A DNA stretch of 44,626 nt from Streptosporangiaceae bacterium. Its GTDB lineage: Bacteria > Actinomycetota > Actinomycetes > Streptosporangiales > Streptosporangiaceae. The position numbers and the translations under genes are program-made. A model generated the notes under the pieces. The model saw only the letters and a list, made by a program, of their open reading frames with translations. It was not told the DNA's origin and searched no databases. The stretch spans positions 1 to 44,626 of the forward strand of contig JAOPYH010000191.1 in NCBI GenBank assembly GCA_025964715.1, read 5' to 3'. This document shows, in pieces, positions 19,708-28,562 of the stretch; the first letter of the stretch is position 1; each line of letters begins with the position of its first letter.

Positions 19708-21009
19708 ATGAGACCGGTGATCGATATCGAGGTGCTCCACAGGCGCCTCAGTGAGTCGCTGGACCTGCTGCGCGACACCTACTCCACCAGCCGCGAATGT
19801 CCGGGCGGCGGGTGGTATCACGAGCTGGCGACCCCGGAACCCGGTTCGACGGCCACCGCCCTCGGGCTCATGGCCTTCGCCGAGGCGCGGGAGCCCTTCG
19901 AGCATTTCGACGACGGGCTGTCCTTTCTCGCGCACCGGCAGGCCCGGTCCCGCAGCGACCTGGTCGACGGCGGCTGGGCCACCAAGACGAGCATGGAGCG
20001 TCCGGTGGTGGAGGCGACCGCCTGGATCGCACGGTTCCTCGGCCGGAGCCGCTGCGGGCTCAAGGATGGCGCGCCGGATGCCGAGCGCGCCTACCGCTGG
20101 CTCACGGCGAACCAGAACGCCGACGGCGGCTGGGGTTCCATGCGGGGCTGTCGCTCACGGGTATGGCTGACCTGCCTGGCGCTACGGGCCCTGCACGAGC
20201 TCAATCCCTACGCACCCGCGGTCGACCGCGGGTGCGAATGGCTGATGACCCACCGGGTGTCCGCTGGGACGGTCTGGGGTGAGCTTCCCGGTGCCGGGCC
20301 CAAGGTCACGCACACCGCCTTCGCTCTCCTCACACTGGCGCAGGCCCGTCCAGAGTGGAGCGGCACACGGCTGCTCAGCGCATACCAGTGGCTCGAACTC
20401 GAGCTGACCAACTCCGGCGGAGACCCTTACGTCTGGATAGAGACCTACAACGTCCAGCCGGACCTGCCGGGGACGCACGCGAACTGGCGGCTGGCCCTGT
20501 GGCACTACGGTCTCCCCATCGCCATGTCCGCTCTGCTACGCCACCCCGGGGGCGCCCCGGCGGCGGTGATCTGCGACGCGTTCGACACCATCTCCCGGGC
20601 CGACGTCCGGGACTCGCCGTGGAATGAGGCCGCGGCCGGCGGGACGTCACTGTGGAGCGTCTGGTGGCGTGCCGAGGCGCTGACAGACCTCCTCCGGTTC
20701 CCGCTGGCCCGTCCCGGGGACACGCTCGTATGGCTACCGGAAGCCGTGGTGGTACAACGCGCGAGCGCCCGGGACAAGCCCCTGTCCGCACTGCTCCCAG
20801 CTCCGCCACGGCGAAGCCTACGGCGGTTCCTGGCACGGCACTGGGCGGGGTTCCTGCTGCCGGGGCTGGCGGCCTCCGGCTTGATCGGCCTCATGACGCA
20901 CGTGTGGGGACTGCGTGACTTCCTGCTGAGCCTGATCCTGCCTACGGTGCTGATCCCGATCCAGGAGGCTCGGATCCGGGCCCGCCGCCGGGGTTCTCAG
21001 CCGCAGTGA
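19708..21009 (+). CDS. membrane-anchored prenyltransferase/squalene-cyclase-like alpha/alpha toroid protein
   Basis: The 433-residue protein has repeats typical of the terpene-cyclase/prenyltransferase toroid: GGGWYHELATPEPGSTATAL (33-52), VDGGWATKTS (87-96), QNADGGWGS (136-144, a clear QW-type motif) and GTVWGELPG (187-195), each followed by a helix of the type ALGLMAF or CLALRAL. No DxDD acid motif of class II cyclases and no zinc ligands of protein prenyltransferases are apparent, so catalysis in the usual sense is doubtful. Two hydrophobic segments (about 379-398 and 402-419) end the protein before an Arg-rich tail, so it is probably tethered to the membrane with the toroid in the cytoplasm. 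It has its own strong promoter. It overlaps aroE by 13 bases, convergently. Function unknown. Confidence 0.8.
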   Translation: MRPVIDIEVLHRRLSESLDLLRDTYSTSRECPGGGWYHELATPEPGSTATALGLMAFAEAREPFEHFDDGLSFLAHRQARSRSDLVDGGWATKTSMERPVVEATAWIARFLGRSRCGLKDGAPDAERAYRWLTANQNADGGWGSMRGCRSRVWLTCLALRALHELNPYAPAVDRGCEWLMTHRVSAGTVWGELPGAGPKVTHTAFALLTLAQARPEWSGTRLLSAYQWLELELTNSGGDPYVWIETYNVQPDLPGTHANWRLALWHYGLPIAMSALLRHPGGAPAAVICDAFDTISRADVRDSPWNEAAAGGTSLWSVWWRAEALTDLLRFPLARPGDTLVWLPEAVVVQRASARDKPLSALLPAPPRRSLRRFLARHWAGFLLPGLAASGLIGLMTHVWGLRDFLLSLILPTVLIPIQEARIRARRRGSQPQ

Positions 21010-21833
21010 CGCCGGGCGATCTCGGCTTCCCCGGCGCGCCGCATCACCTCGACCGGCACGTCCTCGCGTCCGGTCATGAGCGCGACCTGCCGTACGGCCT
21101 GGTGAAGCAGCATCGGGAAGCCGCCGACCACCGCGCCGCCGGTCTCCTCGACGGCCGCGGCCAGCGGGGTCGGCCAAGGCGCGTAGGCCACGTCGAACAC
21201 CGCCGCGCCGGACTTGGCCACCGCGGCCGCGTAACGGCCGGCGGCGTCTCCCGGCAGAGTGGAGATCACCAGGTCCGCCGGCAGCAGGTCCTCGAGCCGG
21301 GCAAGGTGACGTACCGCGATGGTGACGCCGAGCCGCCCCGCGGCCGCCACGGCCTCGGCGGCGCGCGACTCATCGCGTACGGCCACGGTCGCGTGCGACA
21401 ACCCGAGCTCGTGCAGCGCGGCCAGGGCCGAGCAGGCGGTCGCCCCACCGCCCATGATCAGTGCCGAGCCCGGAGGGCGGTCCGCCGAGGCGACGCCCGC
21501 CTCGGCCAGTGCCGTCACGATGCCGTGGACGTCGGTGTTGTGGCCGAGCCGCCGTCCCTCCCGGAAGACCACCGTGTTCGCCCCGCCCACCGCGACGGCG
21601 AGCTCGGAGACCTCGTCGAGCAGCGGCAGCACGGTCCGCTTCAACGGCATCGTCAGGGACAGACCCGCCCAGGATCGGTCGAGTCCGCCGATCAGCGCCG
21701 GCAGGCCGTCTTCGCGGCATTCGATGGCCTCGTAGGACCAGTGGCCCAGACCCAGCGCGGCGTAGGCGGCGCGGTGCAGCACCGGTGACAGCGAATGCGC
21801 CACGGGCGCGCCGAGCACAGCCGCTCTTCTCAT
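20997..21833 (-). CDS. aroE: shikimate dehydrogenase
   Basis: AroE reduces 3-dehydroshikimate to shikimate with NADPH. The 278-residue protein has the substrate-binding motif VAHSLSPVLHRAAY (11-24), with SLSP contacting the carboxylate, the catalytic Lys in LTMPLKRTVLP (about 60-70), NTDVHG near 100 and the nucleotide loop MGGGATACSAL (about 127). All are typical. The start is ATG 21833, 24 bases after the mltG stop, so it ends the alaS-ruvX-mltG-aroE unit. In relatives, as I recall, aroC, aroK and aroB follow; here the island's toroid gene lies there instead, pointing to a rearrangement or insertion point. Confidence 0.94.
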   Translation of the reverse strand: MRRAAVLGAPVAHSLSPVLHRAAYAALGLGHWSYEAIECREDGLPALIGGLDRSWAGLSLTMPLKRTVLPLLDEVSELAVAVGGANTVVFREGRRLGHNTDVHGIVTALAEAGVASADRPPGSALIMGGGATACSALAALHELGLSHATVAVRDESRAAEAVAAAGRLGVTIAVRHLARLEDLLPADLVISTLPGDAAGRYAAAVAKSGAAVFDVAYAPWPTPLAAAVEETGGAVVGGFPMLLHQAVRQVALMTGREDVPVEVMRRAGEAEIARRHCG

Positions 21834-21857
21834 CGCTTCCTTCCGGGTCCCGCCCGC

Positions 21858-23024
21858 CTAGCCGCCACCGCGGCGGGCGAGGTACCTGTCGAGCTTGGCC
21901 TTGAGCCGGACGAACTCCGCCTCGGTGACCGCGAATTCAGTGATCTTGTTGTCCGGGTCGGTGGCGACGAAGAAGAGCCACTGGCCCTTCTCCGGCTTGA
22001 ACACCGCCTCGATGGCGTGCTGGCCCGGGTTGGAGATCGCCCCCGGCGGCAGACCGGGGTGGTTGTAGGTGTTATAGGGACTGGGGGACCTGATGTCGTT
22101 GTTGCTCGCCACGAAACCGAACTTGCCCAGGCCGTACAGGGTCGTGCTGTCGAACTTGAGCTGCATGGGCGGGTTACGGCGCAGCCGGTTGTAGATGACG
22201 CGCGCGATCTTCGGCATGTCGCTGTAGCGGCCGCTCTCGGCCTGCACCAGACTGGCCATCGTGATGACCTTGTCCGGTGTGGTCTTGGCCTGCCTCGCGC
22301 GGTCTTCGAGGTTGAGATCGGAGGCCGTCTGCTTGAAGCGCGCGACCATCATTGTGAGCAGTTCACGCGCTGTGGAGTTCGGCTTCAGGTCATAGCGCCC
22401 CGGGTACAGATAACCCTCGAGCTTGCCCTTGGCATAGGTGGGGAGACCGAGCCCGACAGGTCTCACCGTCACCCGCTGGAAGTCCCGCACCGGGATGCCT
22501 GTCTTCTTGGCCAGAAGTTGCACCACCTGCGTCACCCGCAGACCCTCGGGCACGGTGATCTGGTTGCCGGCGCGCGCCTTCGGGTCCAGCAGCAGCGCGA
22601 TCGCCGCGGCGGCCGACATCCGCAGGCGCATCCGGTAGTAACCCGGCTGGATGCTGCTCGAGCGCGGCTCCTTCTGCGCCACCTTGAGGAACGCGCGCGA
22701 GCTCTTGATGACCTTTTGTCCCTGGAGCCGGAAGCCCATCGCGCTGACGGTGTCACCGTCCTTGATCTGGACGGTGACCTCGCCGCTGCCCTGCCCCTGG
22801 TAGTCGGGCGGCACCATCAGGTTGTGCAGCGCGGCGTACCCGAGGATCCCCCCGCCGCCCACGACCGCCACGAGGAAGGCCATCGCGAAAAGGATGGCCG
22901 CCCGGCCACTGCGGCGCCGTTGCCGCTGCCGGGTGCGGGCCTGCCGCTGCGCGCGACGTCCCCCCCGCCCGCCTTGCTCCGGATCCTGCTCAGAGGACTC
23001 GCCGAAGAGGTCGAGATCGTTCAT
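21858..23024 (-). CDS. mltG: endolytic murein transglycosylase MltG
   Basis: MltG cleaves nascent glycan strands at the membrane and is thought to set their length. The 388-residue protein has an Arg/Gln-rich cytoplasmic N-terminus (20-42), one membrane helix (about 43-65), a LysM-like region and the YceG catalytic domain. The catalytic glutamate is in MASLVQAESGR, with YNRLRRNPPMQL and SPYNTYNHPGLPPGAI following as in the family. ATG 23024 overlaps the ruvX stop by four bases. Its place between ruvX and aroE is conserved in actinomycetes from memory. Confidence 0.95.
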   Translation of the reverse strand: MNDLDLFGESSEQDPEQGGRGGRRAQRQARTRQRQRRRSGRAAILFAMAFLVAVVGGGGILGYAALHNLMVPPDYQGQGSGEVTVQIKDGDTVSAMGFRLQGQKVIKSSRAFLKVAQKEPRSSSIQPGYYRMRLRMSAAAAIALLLDPKARAGNQITVPEGLRVTQVVQLLAKKTGIPVRDFQRVTVRPVGLGLPTYAKGKLEGYLYPGRYDLKPNSTARELLTMMVARFKQTASDLNLEDRARQAKTTPDKVITMASLVQAESGRYSDMPKIARVIYNRLRRNPPMQLKFDSTTLYGLGKFGFVASNNDIRSPSPYNTYNHPGLPPGAISNPGQHAIEAVFKPEKGQWLFFVATDPDNKITEFAVTEAEFVRLKAKLDRYLARRGGG

Positions 23025-23476
23025 GGGCGGCCCACGATCTCGCCGGCCGGGCGTCCGGTGGACCTCTCGCGGTCCAGGGCGGCCTGGAGCAGGACGGCCG
23101 CCGCCGTCTGGTCGACGACCTTGCGACGGGCCTGGCCGCGCAGCCCACGCTCGCGCAGGCCGATCTCCGCGGTCACGGTCGTGAGCCGCTCGTCGTAGAG
23201 CCGCACGGCCTCGGGCAGCAGGCGACCCGCGAGCCCGGCCGCGAAATCCCGGACCGCGGCGGCCGCAGGACCCTCCCGGCCCGACAGGGAGGTCGGCAGG
23301 CCCACGACCACCTCGATGGCCTCGTACTCCGCGAAGATCTCCGCGATCCGCTGGAGGTCTCCCTTACCCCGTTGGACCGTCTCCAGCGGAGAGGCGAGGA
23401 TGCCGCCTGGGTCGCTGCGGGCGATCCCGATGCGGACAGTGCCCACATCCACTCCGAGCCGGACGCCGATTCTCAT
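23021..23476 (-). CDS. ruvX: RuvX/YqgF-family Holliday junction resolvase-like nuclease
   Basis: The 151-residue RNase H-fold protein has the family motifs LGVDVGTVRIGIARSD (8-23, with the first catalytic Asp), VVVGLPTSLSG (about 57), YDERLTTVTAE (about 95) and VVDQTAAAVLLQ (about 120, with the last Asp). Members have been linked to 16S pre-rRNA 5'-end maturation and to Holliday junction resolution. It lies 45 bases after alaS and overlaps mltG by four bases, so it is translationally coupled to it. Length is normal. Confidence 0.93.
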   Translation of the reverse strand: MRIGVRLGVDVGTVRIGIARSDPGGILASPLETVQRGKGDLQRIAEIFAEYEAIEVVVGLPTSLSGREGPAAAAVRDFAAGLAGRLLPEAVRLYDERLTTVTAEIGLRERGLRGQARRKVVDQTAAAVLLQAALDRERSTGRPAGEIVGRP

Positions 23477-23521
23477 AGCTCGCTCGCCCTTCTCACCCGC
23501 CGCGACGAGAGCGCACCGGGC

Positions 23522-26197
23522 TCACGCGCTCCCCACGGCCCGCTCGACCACGTCCAGCGCCTCCGTCACCGCGGCCGGCCCCGCGGAGGCGGCCCCGCCA
23601 CCCTGGGCGAGGTCGTCCTTGCCACCGCCACCGCCGCCGAGGGCCTTGGCCGCCAGGCCCACCAGCGCGCCGGCCTTGAGGCCGCGCTCGCGCGCCGCGT
23701 CGTTCACCGCCACGACTACCACCGGGCGGTCCTTGGGCATGCCGACGATCGCCACGACCGCTGGGCGCCCACCGAGGCGGCCGCGTACGTCCACGGCGAG
23801 CTTGCGCAGGTCGTCGGCGCCGGTCCCGTCCGGGGCGCGGTGTCCGACGAAGGCGACGCCGCCGAGGTCTTCGGCCCCCTCGGCCAGGGACCCGGCCACC
23901 TCCAGCACCTGCTTCGACCGGATCCGCTCGAGGTCCTTCTCGGCCTCGCGGAGGCGGGTCACCAGGCCGAAGACGCGCTCCGGCAACTCCTCCCGGCGCG
24001 TCTTCAGCTGTTCCGACAGCTGGGCCACCAGCAGGCTCTCCCTGGCGAGGAACCGGAAGGCGTCGATGCCCACGAGGGCCTCCACCCGGCGCACTCCGGC
24101 GCCGATCGAGGCCTCACCGAGGACCTTGACCAGGCCGAGCTGCCCGGAGCGCGCGACGTGGGTGCCGCCGCAGAGCTCGCGGGAGTATTCGCCCACCTCG
24201 ACGACCCGGACCTCGTCGCCGTACTTCTCCCCGAACAGAGCCAGGGCGCCCATCTTTCGCGCGTCGTCGATCGAGGTGTGGAACGCGCGCACGTCGAGGT
24301 CGTTGATGAGGATCTCGTTGACCTCGTCCTCGACGTCCCGCAGCACGCTCGGGGGCACCGCGCCACCCGCGGTGAAGTCGAACCGGAACCGCCCGGGAGA
24401 GTTCTCCGAACCCGCCTGGGCCGCGGACTCACCGAGCGCGTTGCGGAAGCCGCGGTGCACCATGTGCGTCGCGGTGTGCGAGCGCGAGATCGCCCGACGG
24501 CGTTCCACGTCGATCTCGGCGTTCGCCGGCTCGCCCACCTGGGCCTCCCCGGCGATGACGCGGCCGCGGTGAACCACCAGGCCGGGAAGGGGCGACTGGA
24601 CGTCGTGGACCTGGATCCGCGCGCCATTCGCCAAGCGGATGATCCCCTGGTCGGCGAGCTGACCGCCGCCCTCGGCGTAGAAGGGCGTACGGTCGAGCAC
24701 GACCTCGACCTCGGTGCCCTCGCCGGCGGCCGGGACGTTGGCTCCGTTGACCAGCAGTCCGGCGACCCGGGCCTCTGCCGTGACGTCCTGGTAGCCGGTG
24801 AACTGCACTCCGCCGGTGCGGTCCAGCAGGTCGGCGAGCACCGAGACGTCGAGGTTGCCCGTCTTCTTCTCCAGCGCGTCCTTCTTGGCGCGGTCCCGCT
24901 GCTCCTGCATGAGCCGGCGGAACCCGTCCTCGTCCACCGACAGTCCCTGCTCGGTGGCCATCTCCAGGGTCAGGTCGATGGGGAAGCCATAGGTGTCGTG
25001 GAGAGCGAAGGCCTGGGTCCCGGCCACCGTCTGCCGGCCGGCCCGCTTGGTCTCCTCGACCGCCATGTCGAAGATCGCCGTGCCGGTGCGCAGAGTCTGC
25101 AGGAACGACGCCTCCTCGGCGTCGATGACGGTGTGGATGTTGGGGGCGGTGCGGACGAGCTCGGGATACTGCTCGCCCATCGCCTCGACCGCGGCGGCGG
25201 TCAGCTCGTGCATGAGCCCGCCGTCCTCACCGCCGAGCAGCCGCAGGTTGCGGATCGACCGGCGCAGGATGCGCCGCAGGACATAGCCCCGGCCTTCGTT
25301 GCCGGGCCGGATCCCGTCGGCGACCATCATCATGCCGCTGCGCACGTGGTCGGCGATCACCCGCAGCGAGACGTCGGCCCGGGGATCCCGCCCGTACTTG
25401 GCGGCGGTCAGCTCGGCCGCCTTGTCGAGGATCTTCCACGTGGTGTCGATCTCGTAGATGTTGTCGACGCCCTGGAGGACCGCGGCCATGCGCTCGAGGC
25501 CCATACCGGTGTCGATGTTCTTGGCGGGGAGGTCACCGAGGATGGGGAACCCCGACTTGCCCGCGCCCTGCCCACGCTCGGACTGCATGAAGACGAGGTT
25601 CCACACCTCGAGGTAGCGATCCTCGTCGACGACCGGGCCGCCCTCACGGCCGTACTCCGGGCCGCGGTCGTAGTAGATCTCCGAGCAGGGGCCACACGGG
25701 CCCGGGACTCCCATGGACCAGAAGTTGTCGGCCATGCCCCGGCGCTGGATGCGCTCGGCCGGGACCCCGACCTTGCGGTGCCAGATGTCGGCGGCCTCGT
25801 CGTCGTCCTCGTAGACGGTGACCCAGAGCTTGTCCTCGGGGAATCCGAAACCGCCGTCGGACTCCGACCCGGTGAGAAGTTCCCAGGCGAACGGGATCGC
25901 CTGCTCCTTGAAGTAGTCGCCGATCGAGAAGTTGCCGAGCATCTGGAAGAACGTGCCGTGCCGGGTCGTCTTGCCGACCTCGTCGATGTCCGGGGTCCGC
26001 ACGCACTTCTGGCAGCTCGTCATGCGCTGGGCCGGTGGCGTGCGCTGGCCAAGGAAGTAGGGCTTGAACGGGACCATCCCAGCATTGACCAGCAGCAGGG
26101 TCGGATCCTCGGCGATCAGGCTGGCCGAGGGCACCACTGTGTGCCCGCGTTGTTCGAAAAACCGGAGGTATCGGCGTGCTACCTCTGCCGACTCCAT
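23522..26197 (-). CDS. alaS: alanine--tRNA ligase
   Basis: The 891-residue protein has the class II catalytic core (1-250, with [20 protein letters not shown] and [14 protein letters not shown]), the tRNA-recognition helices, an editing domain with the zinc motif [11 protein letters not shown] and [13 protein letters not shown], and a C-Ala domain ending with a glycine-rich stretch ([16 protein letters not shown]). All editing residues appear present, so Ser- and Gly-mischarged tRNA should be cleared. The start is ATG 26197, two bases after the stop of the small DUF6167-like gene. Expected length and order. Confidence 0.97.
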   Translation of the reverse strand: MESAEVARRYLRFFEQRGHTVVPSASLIAEDPTLLLVNAGMVPFKPYFLGQRTPPAQRMTSCQKCVRTPDIDEVGKTTRHGTFFQMLGNFSIGDYFKEQAIPFAWELLTGSESDGGFGFPEDKLWVTVYEDDDEAADIWHRKVGVPAERIQRRGMADNFWSMGVPGPCGPCSEIYYDRGPEYGREGGPVVDEDRYLEVWNLVFMQSERGQGAGKSGFPILGDLPAKNIDTGMGLERMAAVLQGVDNIYEIDTTWKILDKAAELTAAKYGRDPRADVSLRVIADHVRSGMMMVADGIRPGNEGRGYVLRRILRRSIRNLRLLGGEDGGLMHELTAAAVEAMGEQYPELVRTAPNIHTVIDAEEASFLQTLRTGTAIFDMAVEETKRAGRQTVAGTQAFALHDTYGFPIDLTLEMATEQGLSVDEDGFRRLMQEQRDRAKKDALEKKTGNLDVSVLADLLDRTGGVQFTGYQDVTAEARVAGLLVNGANVPAAGEGTEVEVVLDRTPFYAEGGGQLADQGIIRLANGARIQVHDVQSPLPGLVVHRGRVIAGEAQVGEPANAEIDVERRRAISRSHTATHMVHRGFRNALGESAAQAGSENSPGRFRFDFTAGGAVPPSVLRDVEDEVNEILINDLDVRAFHTSIDDARKMGALALFGEKYGDEVRVVEVGEYSRELCGGTHVARSGQLGLVKVLGEASIGAGVRRVEALVGIDAFRFLARESLLVAQLSEQLKTRREELPERVFGLVTRLREAEKDLERIRSKQVLEVAGSLAEGAEDLGGVAFVGHRAPDGTGADDLRKLAVDVRGRLGGRPAVVAIVGMPKDRPVVVVAVNDAARERGLKAGALVGLAAKALGGGGGGKDDLAQGGGAASAGPAAVTEALDVVERAVGSA

Positions 26198-26199
26198 GA

Positions 26200-26508
26200 T
26201 CAGTGGCCGTCCTTACCTTCGTCGATGACCTGTCCATTTACCGTCCGCGCCGCCCCGGGGCGTCCGCCGAGCCATTCGTCCCGCGGCTGCGGCACACCCG
26301 CGTCGAGACCAAGCACATCACGCAGTTCGGCCTCGCGAACCCGCGATTCCGTGCGGATATCGTCCGCATACGCCCTAAGCCGGTCACCCAACCCCAGTGC
26401 ACGAGCACCGAGGCCCCGAGGCGTCCAGCCGCGCGCGAAACGTGTCAGCCGGTGGGTCCCCCAGGCGCCCAGCCCCGCCCCCAGCCCGAGCCAGAACAAA
26501 CGTCTCAT
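26200..26508 (-). CDS. small DUF6167-like protein
   Basis: A 102-residue protein starting [20 protein letters not shown], with a hydrophobic N-terminal segment (about 3-18) that may be a membrane anchor. An amphipathic charged region follows ([28 protein letters not shown]). It resembles the actinobacterial small protein family DUF6167 found upstream of alaS, judged by N-terminal pattern and place. Its function is unknown. ATG 26508 fits the family; ATG 26520 with GAGG seven bases upstream is an alternative giving four more residues. It sits between the DUF948 gene and alaS and is probably co-transcribed with both. Confidence 0.75.
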   Translation of the reverse strand: MRRLFWLGLGAGLGAWGTHRLTRFARGWTPRGLGARALGLGDRLRAYADDIRTESRVREAELRDVLGLDAGVPQPRDEWLGGRPGAARTVNGQVIDEGKDGH

Positions 26509-26529
26509 GGTGCCCCCCATTCGCTCGCC

Positions 26530-26976
26530 TCAATCACGGCGACCTCCCGTCAAGCGCCGCGCCGACCCCCCGCGGGCGCTCGCGCGCGCCCGGGCCTGCG
26601 CGCGGATCCGCCGTTCACGGTCGGCGTCCCTGCCCTGTCCCAGCACCTTCCGCACGCCATAGGCGAACGCCGCGCCCTTCACCAGGGGGCCGCTCATCAC
26701 CGAGCTCACGACCGTGGACACGGTCGACACGTTCTGCGAGACACCCGCCACCCCCTTGGTGATCATGTCCACGCGGTCGAGCTGCTCGCCTGCCTGCTCG
26801 ACGGTCTTGGTCATGTCCTCCAGCAGCGGCCCGGCCTGATCGCCGAGGTCGGAGACCATCTTGGTGGTCTCGACCAGCAGCCGGGCGAGTTTGACCAGGA
26901 CATAAGCGAGCGAGCATACAAGAATAGCCCAGAACACGGCCACGATGAGGCCCGCTACCTGTCCACCAGAAAGCAT
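26530..26976 (-). CDS. DUF948-family membrane protein
   Basis: The 148-residue protein has one N-terminal transmembrane helix (VAGLIVAVFWAILVCSLAYV, about 7-26), then a long alpha-helical stretch (LLVETTKMVSDLGDQAGPLL and onward) with heptad-like spacing, and an Arg-rich, low-complexity C-terminus (about 115-148). This is the layout of DUF948 proteins, which resemble methyl-accepting-type coiled coils without signalling motifs. Function unknown. ATG 26976 is chosen because it begins just before the helix and has GGAG nine bases upstream; the frame opens to 27054. The 169 bases up to rarA hold no other gene. Confidence 0.8.
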   Translation of the reverse strand: MLSGGQVAGLIVAVFWAILVCSLAYVLVKLARLLVETTKMVSDLGDQAGPLLEDMTKTVEQAGEQLDRVDMITKGVAGVSQNVSTVSTVVSSVMSGPLVKGAAFAYGVRKVLGQGRDADRERRIRAQARARASARGGSARRLTGGRRD

Positions 26977-27145
26977 CCGGGTACGCTCCAGTCGCTGCGC
27001 GGAATGGCTGGCCCGACAGACCTTACCGTGGCCGGGTGCCGTAACCGTGCCCACTTTGAGGCAAGCCGGTGACCTGTGGTGACACCCGCTCGCCGATCCG
27101 CGGTCTCACGCCCGACCGGCAACGCACCGGCGCGGAAGGTTTCGG

Positions 27146-28495
27146 CTAGCCGGCTCTCCGGCCGGCCAGGACCGCCCTTATGCGCTCGAGGACCTCGGAG
27201 AACCGCGCCTCGGCGCCGTGCCGGGTCGGCCGGTAGTACTGCCGGCCGCGCACGACGTCCGGGGCGTACTGCTGTTCGACCACCCCGCCCGGGTGGTCGT
27301 GGGCGTACTTGTATTCCTTGCCGTGACCGAGCGTGCCCGCGCCCTTGTAATGAGCGTCACGCAGGTGGGCGGGGACCGGGCCCACCAGACCGCGCCGGAC
27401 GTCGCCGATCGCCTCGTCGATCGCCGTGATGACGGCGTTGGACTTGGGGGCCAGTGACAGGTGGATGACCGCCTGGGCCAGATTGATGCGCGCCTCCGGC
27501 AGCCCGACGAACTCCACGGCGTGCGCGGCGGCGGAGGCCGCCTGCAGGGCCGACGGGTCGGCCATCCCGATGTCCTCGCTGGCGTGCACGATCAGGCGTC
27601 TCGCGATGAAGCGCGGGTCCTCGCCCGCCTCGATCATGCGAGCGAGGTAGTGCAGGGCGGCGTCGGCGTCGCTGCCCCGGATGCTCTTGATGAACGCGCT
27701 GATGACGTCGTAGTGCTGGTCGCCCTCGCGGTCGTAGCGGACGGCCGCTCGGTCCACCGCCTTTTCCAGGATCTCCACGTCGATCGGCCGGCCGTCGGGC
27801 ACGACGTAGGCGGCCGCCTCGAGGTAGGTGAGCGCCCGCCGGGCGTCGCCGCCCGCCAGCCGTACGAGATGGTCCTCGGCGGCCTCGTCCAGCTCGGACC
27901 GACCGGCCAGGCCGCGCTCGTCGGTCAGCGCCCTGCGGACGACCTGGCGCAGTGCCTCGTCCGCGAGCGGCTCCAGAGTCAACAGCAGCGACCGGGACAG
28001 CAGCGGGCTGATCACGCTGAAGAAGGGATTCTCCGTGGTCGCCCCGATGAAGGACACCCACCGGTTCTCCACGGCGGGCAGCAGCGCGTCCTGCTGAGCC
28101 TTGTTGAAGCGGTGCACCTCGTCGACGAACATCACCGTCTGCCGGCCGGACATCCCGAGCTCCCGCTTGGCCTGGTCGATCGCCGCGCGGACCTGCTTGA
28201 CGCCGTCGCTCACGGCTGAGATCTCCACGAAACGGCGCTCGGTCGCCCGGCTCACGACGTAGGCCAGGGTGGTCTTCCCCGTGCCCGGCGGTCCCCACAG
28301 CAACAGTGACATCGCTACGTCCCGGTCGACGAGCTGCCGGATGGGCGTCCCCGAGCCGAGCAGATGCTCCTGTCCGACGACCTCGTCGAGGCCGCGCGGA
28401 CGCATGCGGACGGCGAGCGGCTCCTGCGCGCGGTGCGCCTGCTCGGCGGGCTCGTCAAAGAGGCTTTCCGCCTGTTCCGGATTGACCCTGGCCAC
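27146..28495 (-). CDS. rarA: replication-associated recombination protein A (RarA/MgsA)
   Basis: RarA is an AAA+ ATPase acting at stalled replication forks. The 449-residue protein has Walker [10 protein letters not shown] (about 68-76), Walker [11 protein letters not shown] (about 121), sensor 1 [10 protein letters not shown] (about 152) and a C-terminal oligomerisation domain containing [18 protein letters not shown] and [20 protein letters not shown]. The N-terminus carries a short motif ([21 protein letters not shown]) typical of clamp-loader-related ATPases. The start is GTG 28495 with only a weak ribosome site. It follows the DUF349 gene by 67 bases on the same strand. Confidence 0.94.
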   Translation of the reverse strand: MARVNPEQAESLFDEPAEQAHRAQEPLAVRMRPRGLDEVVGQEHLLGSGTPIRQLVDRDVAMSLLLWGPPGTGKTTLAYVVSRATERRFVEISAVSDGVKQVRAAIDQAKRELGMSGRQTVMFVDEVHRFNKAQQDALLPAVENRWVSFIGATTENPFFSVISPLLSRSLLLTLEPLADEALRQVVRRALTDERGLAGRSELDEAAEDHLVRLAGGDARRALTYLEAAAYVVPDGRPIDVEILEKAVDRAAVRYDREGDQHYDVISAFIKSIRGSDADAALHYLARMIEAGEDPRFIARRLIVHASEDIGMADPSALQAASAAAHAVEFVGLPEARINLAQAVIHLSLAPKSNAVITAIDEAIGDVRRGLVGPVPAHLRDAHYKGAGTLGHGKEYKYAHDHPGGVVEQQYAPDVVRGRQYYRPTRHGAEARFSEVLERIRAVLAGRRAG

Positions 28496-28562
28496 GTCCT
28501 GACACTATCTCCTGTCCCCACCGGCACAGCCGTACGGGCGGGGCCTCAGGGACGGCGGGGAG

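Noticed and set aside
19708..21009. Class II terpene/squalene cyclase
   Set aside because: Repeats fit the fold, but no DxDD catalytic motif was found and the protein is shorter, with two C-terminal membrane helices.
23372..26662. A 1096-codon open frame on the plus strand opposite alaS
   Set aside because: It lies antisense to the well-supported alaS gene, has a low-complexity Arg/His/Asp-rich product and arises from GC-rich third positions.
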